Source: Candidatus Parcubacteria bacterium
GTDB lineage: Bacteria > Patescibacteriota > Minisyncoccia > JAHIHE01 > JAGLIN01
Length of the DNA stretch: 9,823 bases
Direction: 5' to 3'
Assembly (NCBI GenBank): GCA_023142975.1
Contig: JAGLIN010000095.1
Span: 1 to 9,823, forward strand
The notes beneath the pieces are model-generated. The model was not told the origin of the DNA and ran no database searches. It saw only the letters and a program-made list of their open reading frames with translations. The position numbers were made by a program, and so were the translations under genes. The stretch's first letter is position 1; the number at the start of each line of letters is the position of its first letter. Of the stretch, positions 5,748-9,823 are shown in pieces.

Positions 5748-6278
5748 ATGTTTTATATGAGTCAAAAAGGTTTTAGCTTAATAGAGCTGATGATGGTGAT
5801 AGTTATTGTAAGTGTAGCATCCACCATAGTTATCGCGCAATATTCAAATAGTCGTAATTCAAAGGCATTATCTCTTGGAGCAAAGCAGGTTGCTAATGAT
5901 GTAAAAATAGCGCAGAATTATGCCTTAGGAGCTTTAGATGCCGGAGGTACGAATCCGGGATATGGAATTAGATTTTCTAATAGTTTTGACAGCTATATTA
6001 TTTTTGCTGACAAAGATAATAATAAAGCTTACGACGGCGCAGGTGAAGAATTTCAGACAGTAAAGCTTCCAGATGGTGTAACAATTCAGAGCTTAAGGGT
6101 AGATGGTATTGATATCAGCCCCGTCCCCGTAGATGTAGTTTTTACATCTCCTTACGGAGAAGTATATATAAATGATGCTAATAAAAATGGCGTTAACTTT
6201 ATAATTCTTAAAGTGAAAATTGAAAATCCTGCTGGCGCTGAAATTATTAGTATTAGCAGTTCTGGAAAAATAAATTAA
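5748..6278 (+). CDS. Type IV pseudopilin, GspH/FimT-like
   Basis: A minor pilin made as a prepilin, cleaved by prepilin peptidase and inserted in the inner membrane. The cleavage site is KG|FSLIE (Gly8/Phe9, with the conserved Glu13), followed by a hydrophobic helix to about residue 35. The C-terminal globular part ('GYGIRFSNSFDSYIIFADKDN...YDGAGEEF...LPDGVTI...VVFTSPYGEVYI') has the ordered motifs of GspH/FimT pseudopilins: Y-G-I-x-F, Y-x-x-F-x-D-x-x-N, L-P-x-G-V, and V-F-x-x-P-x-G. At 176 residues the length is normal. An internal ATG at 5757 (MSQKG) gives the same start as the next gene; 23 nt around it are identical in the two genes (5755-5777 and 6315-6337). The 5748 start instead fits the -10 spacing. 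Both give a working prepilin. It is first in a run of four pilin-like genes. Confidence 0.88.
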   Translation: MFYMSQKGFSLIELMMVIVIVSVASTIVIAQYSNSRNSKALSLGAKQVANDVKIAQNYALGALDAGGTNPGYGIRFSNSFDSYIIFADKDNNKAYDGAGEEFQTVKLPDGVTIQSLRVDGIDISPVPVDVVFTSPYGEVYINDANKNGVNFIILKVKIENPAGAEIISISSSGKIN

Positions 6279-6304
6279 AGCAAACGCGTAAGTCCTAATA
6301 ATAT

Positions 6305-6310
6305 TAAAAT
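6305..6310 (+). promoter_or_regulatory. -10-like hexamer close to the PilV-like gene start
   Basis: TAAAAT lies 6 nt before the ATG at 6317, the same hexamer and spacing as at the preceding pseudopilin gene. No Shine-Dalgarno motif or -35 box is seen. The gap from the previous gene is only 38 nt, so read-through transcription is also possible. Confidence 0.4.
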
Positions 6311-6316
6311 GCTGAT

Positions 6317-6853
6317 ATGAGTCAAAAAGGTTTTAGCCTGATAGAAGTTGCTTTTTCAGTCGCAATTATCACGATTGGTCTTATTTCTGTTATTTCGCTG
6401 TTTAGCGCTAATATTAAAAGCGAGATTGAAAGTAAAAATAAATTGACTGCCGTTTATCTTGCTAATGAGTCGATAGAGATAGTGAGACAGCAACGAGATA
6501 ATAACTGGTTTAAAACACCTCCAGATCCGTGGATGACTGGCATTCCGACTGGCAATGTGGCGGTTGTTCCTAAAGATGCAACAGATATAAGAAAAGGATG
6601 GGATGTTGTGCTTGCCGCTGTCGATTCGGACGAAAGAAAGGTCTTTTTAACTAATGATGATTTGTATTTGAATGGCGCTACCGCGGCCGCTGGCACTGGG
6701 TTTGAAAGATATTTGACGATAAATACAGAAGCGACAGGATCAATTGAATGCGCTGGATTTGGAGCGGAATGTATGGAAGTGGTTTCCCATGTTTCATTTG
6801 GCGGTACTCAGCTTGCTGAAGTGACCGCGTATTTTTATGACGGGTGGTATTGA
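6317..6853 (+). CDS. Type IV pseudopilin, PilV-like
   Basis: A 178-residue minor pilin. It has a five-residue leader and cleavage at Gly5/Phe6 (MSQKG|FSLIEV, conserved Glu10), then a hydrophobic helix to about 30. 'AVYLANESIEIVRQQRDNNW' is the [A]-x-x-L-A-x-E-x-I-E-x-V-R segment seen in PilV/GspI-type pseudopilins and in CPR homologues. The C-terminal half is beta-rich with a Cys-x6-Cys pair ('IECAGFGAEC') that may form a disulfide outside the membrane. The DNA around the start is identical over 23 nt to the preceding gene, pointing to duplication or gene conversion of the leader region. A GCGGCCGC string near 6683-6690 is just Ala/Gly-type coding sequence. The PilV label is by pattern and position, not by full alignment. 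Confidence 0.82.
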   Translation: MSQKGFSLIEVAFSVAIITIGLISVISLFSANIKSEIESKNKLTAVYLANESIEIVRQQRDNNWFKTPPDPWMTGIPTGNVAVVPKDATDIRKGWDVVLAAVDSDERKVFLTNDDLYLNGATAAAGTGFERYLTINTEATGSIECAGFGAECMEVVSHVSFGGTQLAEVTAYFYDGWY

Positions 6854-6972
6854 TTTCGTTGGACCTCGTCCAGCATTTTCAGTCTACTTTGTTTTTAGCA
6901 GAAAGTTTAATGAAATTTAATTGTATTTTTGCGGTGATTAATTTCAACAAACTTTTAAGTAACGATTTTTCT

Positions 6973-6978
6973 AACAAT
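6973..6978 (+). promoter_or_regulatory. Weak -10-like hexamer before the PilW-like gene
   Basis: AACAAT (4 of 6 matches) lies 7 nt before the GTG at 6986. It is listed because the spacing repeats that of 178-183 and 4302-4307. The 132-nt gap upstream otherwise holds only a small hairpin, TGGAC-CTC-GTCCA (6860-6872), which has no T-run. Confidence 0.25.
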
Positions 6979-6985
6979 TTCAAAA

Positions 6986-7519
6986 GTGAAAAATAAAGCA
7001 ATTACAAAAAATAGCGGACTTACCTTGATAGAAGTGTTAGTTGCTATGAGCATATTTGCGGTGGTAATTTCTGTAGCGATTGGAATATTTGTCAGCGGAA
7101 GCAATTCTCAGAGAAAAATTTTGGGGATTAACACGGCGCAGAGAGAAGCTGGTTATTTAATGGAAATAATTTCCAGAGAGTTGAGAATGGCGAAAGCGAT
7201 GGATTCCACTCAGGAGAATCTTGAGAATGATATTATAGAATTTACAAATTATAATTCAGATCTAATAATATATTGCAAAGCTAATTCTACTGGGGATTGC
7301 ACATCAGGAGGCAAGTATCTTTCGCGAGACGGAGCAAGCATAAGCTCTTCTGACATAAGAATAGAAAACATAATGTTTTATGTAACTGAGGAATTTGACG
7401 GCTTGCCTGCCGGAGTTAAAAAGCAACCGATCGTTACTATTGTTATGAAAGTAAGATCAATGGATGGATCTGATGTAAAATTTACTTTGCAAAATAGTGT
7501 TTCTTTGAGATTGTATTAA
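6986..7519 (+). CDS. Type IV pseudopilin, PilW/GspJ-like (GTG start)
   Basis: A 177-residue minor pilin starting at GTG. This start is chosen because it gives a normal basic leader (MKNKAITKNSG) directly before the cleavage site Gly11|Leu12 and the helix LTLIEVLVAMSIFAVVISV, with the conserved Glu16. The next ATG (7045) would destroy the prepilin motif. The globular part shows 'INTAQREAGYLMEIISRELRMA', typical of PilW/GspJ-type proteins. It also has a Cys-x8-Cys pair ('YCKANSTGDC') and a late strand block ending 'VTIVMKVRS...FTLQNSVSLR', also typical of the group. The next gene follows after 11 nt, so the two are probably co-transcribed. Confidence 0.85.
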   Translation: MKNKAITKNSGLTLIEVLVAMSIFAVVISVAIGIFVSGSNSQRKILGINTAQREAGYLMEIISRELRMAKAMDSTQENLENDIIEFTNYNSDLIIYCKANSTGDCTSGGKYLSRDGASISSSDIRIENIMFYVTEEFDGLPAGVKKQPIVTIVMKVRSMDGSDVKFTLQNSVSLRLY

Positions 7520-7523
7520 GGTG
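7518..7523 (+). promoter_or_regulatory. Shine-Dalgarno-like site of the PilX-like gene
   Basis: AAGGTG overlaps the end of the preceding stop codon and lies 7 nt before the ATG at 7531. It is the only well-spaced Shine-Dalgarno-like site I see before any protein gene in the window, and it serves the most tightly spaced downstream gene. Confidence 0.55.
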
Positions 7524-7530
7524 TATTTAT

Positions 7531-7908
7531 ATGAGTAATAAAATTTTAAAAAATATAAAGAATGAAAATGGACAAGCGGCTTTGCTACTGGTGTTGATTG
7601 TTATGATGATGCTTTTGTTTGTCGGGCTTTTTTTAACTAATACAGTAACAAAACAAATTAGGGCGACAAAAAATGTAGAGAAATTCACTCAAGCGTATTT
7701 TTTAGCTGACTCGGGAACTGAAAGAATTTTATATGAAATTAAAAAAGGCAATATAGATCCAATTGTTGACGGACCAGATTTGTTGAATGAAACTATTGCT
7801 GGTTTAGGTTCTTATATTGTTGAAGTTGAGAGTACTTCCCCCAGTTTAAAAATAAAAGCCACTGGGTTCTATGGAAATACTGCCAGAGCAATAGAAATAT
7901 CATGGTAA
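7531..7908 (+). CDS. PilX-like small pilin
   Basis: A 125-residue protein with a basic leader ending ENG (Gly14), then QAALLLVLIVMMMLLFVGLF as a hydrophobic helix. This is the GQ-A-x-L-L-L-V-L pattern of PilX-type N-termini. Position 5 after the presumed cleavage site is Leu19, not the Glu found in the three neighbouring pseudopilins; that is usual for this group. 'AYFLADSGTERILYEIKKG' after the helix matches the A-x-x-x-A-D-[SA]-G-x-E segment of PilX-like proteins. The rest is a short beta-rich tail. It is the last gene of the pilus run, followed 23 nt later by a strong terminator. The role is probably as a minor pilin of the priming or tip complex (inference from family). Confidence 0.82.
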   Translation: MSNKILKNIKNENGQAALLLVLIVMMMLLFVGLFLTNTVTKQIRATKNVEKFTQAYFLADSGTERILYEIKKGNIDPIVDGPDLLNETIAGLGSYIVEVESTSPSLKIKATGFYGNTARAIEISW

Positions 7909-7931
7909 TAAATGCTTGATCGCAAATACAA

Positions 7932-7973
7932 AAAAAACGAAGGTGACATATTGAAATGTTTCCTTCGTTTTTT
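7932..7973. terminator. Bidirectional terminator between the pilus genes and tRNA-Asp
   Basis: A 12-bp perfect stem pairs AAAAAACGAAGG (7932-7943) with CCTTCGTTTTTT (7962-7973). An inner ACAT/ATGT pair (7946-7949 / 7956-7959) can extend it. T-runs follow the GC core on both strands, so it can end both the plus-strand pilus transcript and the minus-strand tRNA-Asp transcript, whose 3' end is at 7985. Confidence 0.93.
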
Positions 7974-7984
7974 ATATTTTTTAT

Positions 7985-8061
7985 TGGCGGGGACGACGCG
8001 ACTCGAACGCGCGACCTTCTGCGTGACAGGCAGACGCTCTAACCAACTGAGCTACGCCCCC
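7985..8061 (-). tRNA. tRNA-Asp (GUC)
   Basis: Complete cloverleaf read on the minus strand: acceptor GGGGGCG/CGTCCCC with one G-U pair, D stem GCTC/GAGC, anticodon stem TCTGC/GCAGA with loop CTGTCAC (anticodon GTC, complement of 8025-8027), T stem GCGCG/CGCGT and T loop TTCGAGT. The discriminator is G73, as expected for Asp, and CCA is encoded (7985-7987). A TATTAT string (complement of 8073-8078) about 12 nt upstream may be its -10. Confidence 0.97.
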
Positions 8062-8092
8062 AAGATCAACCTATAATATTTTAAATCACGAA

Positions 8093-8174
8093 TTAGCTAA
8101 ATTTGTCATAGTGAGCTTGTCGAACTATGACAAATTTAGCTAATCTACCATCCTTCGACAAGCTCAGGATGACA
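8093..8174. repeat. Two-hairpin repeat element with complementary loops
   Basis: Hairpin 1 is a perfect 19-bp stem, 8093-8111 with 8125-8143 (GCTAAATTTGTCATAG inside the arm). Its loop, 8112-8124, is TGAGCTTGTCGAA. Hairpin 2 pairs CATCCT (8149-8154) with AGGATG (8166-8171) and contains TTCGACAAGCTCA (8154-8166), the exact 13-nt reverse complement of loop 1. The ends read TGTCAT (8104-8109) and ATGACA (8169-8174). It lies between the HD phosphohydrolase gene and tRNA-Asp. It is related to the elements at 2887-3007 and 4163-4280. Confidence 0.92.
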
Positions 8175-8182
8175 ATTGTATT

Positions 8183-8755
8183 TTATTTCGTGGCGTCTGA
8201 AAAATTGTAAAACCATTCAAATGGGCTTCTTTTGGTAATTGTTTTTGCCAGAGTTTTTGCTGATTTAGTTTTTAATCCCTTAATACTGTGTCTGTTCCAT
8301 CTTTTTAAATCTTTTGAATCTTTTAAGTAATTGCACTGTGAAATAATTTGATTTAGCAAATCTGCGTCTTTGGCGATAATTGCTTCTTCGGATTTTCTTT
8401 TATTATATTCATCTAAAATTTCAATTATTTCTTCTTCAAGTGGAGTTTCGGAATATTGATCTGCTATCGCTTTTCTCTCATCTGCTTTTATATAATGCGA
8501 ATGAATGAAATTCGCGTCTCCCGTTCTTGTTTCGGCGATATCGTGGAATAAACACATTTTCAAAATTTTATTCTCATCCGCGTTTTCCATTTTGGCTAAA
8601 ATCATTCCAATAATTGTCATTTCAAATGAATGCGAAGCGATTGTGTCATTTGCTTGTGGAAGTGTCTGGCTATGCATTCTTCTCATATTTCGCAATGTCC
8701 CAATTTCAAAAAGAAGATCAGCAATCTTGTTAAAATTAGCGTTTTGCTTTTTCAT
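8183..8755 (-). CDS. HD-domain phosphohydrolase, YfbR-like
   Basis: A probable metal-dependent phosphohydrolase of the HD superfamily, of the type that includes 5'-deoxynucleotidase YfbR (dNMP to deoxynucleoside and phosphate). Counting from the ATG at 8755 (190 residues), the metal ligands are His42 (in 'ASHSFEM'), His71-Asp72 ('FHDIAETRTGD') and Asp130 ('KDADLLNQ'). Glu75 and Asp80 follow at the +4 and +9 spacing I recall from YfbR (His68, Glu72, Asp77). The basic 'LRNMRRM' before His42 fits the family's Arg. The core helix is 'EMTIIGMILA'. I prefer ATG 8755 over a TTG nine bases upstream (8764). TATAAA (complement of 8766-8771) is a candidate -10, 10 nt before the ATG. It is surrounded by tRNA genes on the same strand. 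The substrate is not determined by the sequence; other HD_3-type hydrolases are possible. Confidence 0.85.
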   Translation of the reverse strand: MKKQNANFNKIADLLFEIGTLRNMRRMHSQTLPQANDTIASHSFEMTIIGMILAKMENADENKILKMCLFHDIAETRTGDANFIHSHYIKADERKAIADQYSETPLEEEIIEILDEYNKRKSEEAIIAKDADLLNQIISQCNYLKDSKDLKRWNRHSIKGLKTKSAKTLAKTITKRSPFEWFYNFSDATK

Positions 8756-8797
8756 AACTTTCAACTTTATAACTTTACGAACTTCTAACTAATTTTG

Positions 8798-8871
8798 TAG
8801 CAGGGGTGGGGGTCGAACCCACGACCTCGGGCTTATGAGTCCCGCGCTCTAACCAACTGAGCTACCCTGCC
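8798..8871 (-). tRNA. tRNA with CAU anticodon, elongator Met (or Ile2)
   Basis: Minus-strand cloverleaf: acceptor GGCAGGG/CCCTGCT with G1-U72, D stem GCTC/GAGC, anticodon loop CTCATAA (anticodon CAT, complement of 8835-8837), T stem GTGGG/CCCAC, T loop TTCGACC, A73. CCA is not encoded (CAA follows). The anticodon stem CGGGA/GCCCG has an A31-G39 mismatch next to the loop. The paired 1-72 ends exclude the initiator. Whether it is Met or lysidine-modified Ile2 cannot be settled from the window alone; elongator Met is more likely by overall look. Confidence 0.9.
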
Positions 8872-8874
8872 GAG

Positions 8875-8987
8875 TGTCATTTTAACATACTAACATTTTA
8901 ACATGTTAACAAAAAATAAATAAAAAACGTTCAAATGTTATTTATAAAATTGTTAAAATGTTAGGATGTTCATATGTTAAAATGACA
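8875..8987. repeat. AT-rich interrupted palindrome filling the tRNA spacer
   Basis: The arms are 8875-8903 and 8951-8987. TGTCATTTTAACATA (8875-8889) is the perfect reverse complement of 8973-8987. CTAACATTTTAACA (8890-8903) is the perfect reverse complement of 8951-8964. The right arm has 8 extra nt (8965-8972). TAACAT/ATGTTA words repeat throughout both arms, including the palindrome TTAACATGTTAA (8898-8909). The element occupies almost the whole gap between tRNA-fMet and the CAU tRNA, 3 nt from one and 5 nt from the other. Confidence 0.93.
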
Positions 8988-8992
8988 GTTTG

Positions 8993-9064
8993 TTGCGGGG
9001 GCAGGATTCGAACCTGCGTCCTCGAGGTTATGGGCCTCGCGAGCTGCCACTGCTCTACCCCGCT
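8993..9064 (-). tRNA. Initiator tRNA-fMet (CAU) with C33
   Basis: Minus-strand cloverleaf with initiator features. The first acceptor pair is open (A1-A72; remaining stem GCGGGG/CCCCGC), and the D stem GAGC/GCTC gives the purine 11-pyrimidine 24 pair (A11-U24). The anticodon stem CGAGG/CCTCG carries loop CCCATAA with anticodon CAT. Position 33 is therefore C instead of the near-universal U. The three G-C pairs typical of initiators (29-31/39-41) are A-U, G-C, G-C here. T stem GCAGG/CCTGC, T loop TTCGAAT, A73. CCA is not encoded. Confidence 0.95.
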
Positions 9065-9270
9065 ATATTAACGAACAATTGATGATTTATAACTGATAAC
9101 TTTTCACTGTGTTAGTATAAATTAGAAATCAAAATAAAGCAAGAGCACGAAGTAGCAAGTAGCAAGTAGCAAGTATTAAGTATTACTGCTCAATACTGCT
9201 AATCTCTCTTGCAATTATAGCAAAAATAAAGTAGTATTTAATTAGATATAATATTTGTAATTTAACAGCT
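9065..9270. other. Divergent intergenic region with heptamer repeats
   Basis: This 206-nt region separates minus-strand tRNA-fMet from the plus-strand membrane protein gene. It holds five tandem heptamers (9150-9184): AAGTAGC three times, then AAGTATT twice. AGTATT also pairs with AATACT downstream (9179-9184 / 9192-9197) as a short hairpin. Minus-strand strings TATAAA (complement of 9086-9091) and TATACT (complement of 9114-9119) are possible -10 elements for tRNA-fMet. No ORF is supported here. Confidence 0.7.
9247..9252 (+). promoter_or_regulatory. -10 box of the small membrane protein gene
   Basis: A perfect TATAAT with 18 nt to the ATG at 9271, giving an expected 5' leader of about 12 nt. 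No -35 consensus is seen at 16-18 nt upstream, and no Shine-Dalgarno motif precedes the ATG. Confidence 0.5.
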
Positions 9271-9639
9271 ATGACTTTAACATCTTATCTTTGGGGAATG
9301 ATGGCAAGTACTATTTTGTGCTTTGTTTCTTGGGCGCTTATTGTTGCTTATGTAAATCCAGCAACAAATTTAGTCGGGATTGTTTTGTTTTATTTAAGTT
9401 TATTTTTTTTCTTGACTAGCTTTTTTGCTTTGGGGGGATTTTATTTAAGAAAAAAAATATCCAAGAATAATATTGAATTCACGCAAGCTGGCGATTCTTT
9501 TCGTCAAGGAGTGTTTTTTTCGTTGATTTTTGTTGGAATGTTAATGTTACAAAGTTTTGGAATGTTGACATTATGGAACGCGGGATTGTTTATCGTAGGA
9601 ATATGTTTGTTGGAGTTTTATTTCGTGAGTAGGAAGTAG
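9271..9639 (+). CDS. Small four-helix membrane protein, uncharacterised
   Basis: A 122-residue, very hydrophobic protein with four predicted membrane helices (about 8-28, 34-57, 78-98 and 100-118). A short positively charged loop ('LRKKISKNN') and the polar 'FTQAGDSFRQGVFF' lie between helices 2 and 3. The pattern 'YLWGM...W.L....V.P......VLFYLSLF...G.....R.K.......SFRQG.....L......LQSF' resembles a conserved uncharacterised protein I associate with CPR genomes, where the S-F-R-Q-G motif recurs. It stands alone on the plus strand, divergent from the tRNA group. There are no catalytic motifs, and a function cannot be assigned. Both ends of the frame look natural (ATG start after a TATAAT; stop after 'FVSRK'). 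Confidence 0.82.
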   Translation: MTLTSYLWGMMASTILCFVSWALIVAYVNPATNLVGIVLFYLSLFFFLTSFFALGGFYLRKKISKNNIEFTQAGDSFRQGVFFSLIFVGMLMLQSFGMLTLWNAGLFIVGICLLEFYFVSRK

Positions 9640-9684
9640 AGCTAGCTTTTTAGGTTGTAGCTTATTAGCTTCTTATGAAATTTC

Positions 9685-9823
9685 TGTCATTCCCGCACTG
9701 AAATAAATTAAGCATAAACTCCGGCGGGAATCTAGTTTATCTCAATAAATAATATTTTTTGTATGATTCTATTTAAGTGAGATTTACTGGATCCCAGACA
9801 TTTTTTCTAAAGCTTTGCTTTTA
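9685..9823. repeat. Start of a composite inverted-repeat element, cut by the window edge
   Basis: It begins TGTCATTCCCGC (9685-9696). ATTCCCGC (9689-9696) pairs with GCGGGAAT (9724-9731). A second imperfect inverted pair follows: ATCTAGTTTATCTCA (9730-9744) with 9779-9793 (TGAGATTTACTGGAT). The sequence from ACTGGATCCC onward looks like the left half of a further hairpin of the 'GGATTCCCGC...GCGGGAATGACA' type that continues outside the window. No gene is seen after 9639. Confidence 0.7.

Noticed and set aside
6683..6690. GCGGCCGC site as a sign of vector sequence
   Set aside because: It lies inside an uninterrupted coding frame (Thr-Ala-Ala-Ala-Gly), with no vector-like sequence around it.
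6860..6872. TGGAC-CTC-GTCCA hairpin as a terminator after the PilV-like gene
   Set aside because: The stem has only 5 bp with a 3-nt loop and no T-run follows directly; it is too weak to call.
8072..8077. Plus-strand TATAAT near the tRNA-Asp 5' end
   Set aside because: No plus-strand gene follows for more than a kilobase; the string is probably the other strand of the tRNA-Asp -10 region.
8756..8764. TTG start at 8764 for the HD phosphohydrolase
   Set aside because: It adds only three residues (MKV) and leaves one base between the TATAAA and the start; the ATG at 8755 is the simpler start.
8505..8792. Plus-strand ORF of 95 codons
   Set aside because: It is antisense to the HD phosphohydrolase, whose catalytic motifs are intact, and it has no recognisable domain.

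Overview
The window looks like a piece of a Candidatus Patescibacteria (CPR) genome, most likely a Parcubacteria-type lineage. This is an inference from recognised family resemblances. The T4SS-pilin-like small membrane protein, the W-x2-I...AD-type membrane protein after it, the small four-helix membrane protein at the right end and the secreted protein with a C-terminal 'DGD...YIVK...WINMTAEDF' domain all belong to protein types I associate with that group. The DNA is AT-rich. TGA is used as an ordinary stop codon, so this is not a lineage that has reassigned TGA.

Left part (1-3007): a secreted, probably surface-exposed protein (191-1378) sits between copies of a 27-nt palindromic repeat and ends in a strong intrinsic terminator. 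A UDP-glucose 6-dehydrogenase gene (1587-2873) follows; it supplies UDP-glucuronate for surface polysaccharide. Its start overlaps the stop of a possible 9-codon leader ORF.

Middle part (3038-7973): a T4SS-pilin-like membrane protein (3073-3528) and a one-helix membrane protein with a cytoplasmic helical domain (3577-4140) are followed by a type IV pilus block on the same strand. That block holds the platform protein PilC (4315-5520) and four pseudopilin-like genes (GspH/FimT-like 5748-6278, PilV-like 6317-6853, PilW/GspJ-like 6986-7519, PilX-like 7531-7908). It ends at a terminator that can work in both directions (7932-7973). The four small pilins would form a tip or priming complex on the platform. 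No major pilin, ATPase or prepilin peptidase gene is in the window.

Right part (7985-9823): the minus strand carries tRNA-fMet, a CAU elongator-type tRNA, an HD-domain phosphohydrolase gene and tRNA-Asp, read in that order from 9064 down to 7985. Divergent from them is a small membrane protein (9271-9639).

Two patterns run through the window. First, many spacers hold inverted-repeat elements whose ends read TGTCAY...RTGACA although their interiors differ. Second, six plus-strand genes and the leader ORF have a -10-like hexamer only 6-7 nt before the start codon, which suggests leaderless transcripts. The one downstream gene in a tight pair (7531) has a Shine-Dalgarno-like motif instead. The initiator tRNA is unusual in having C rather than U at position 33.
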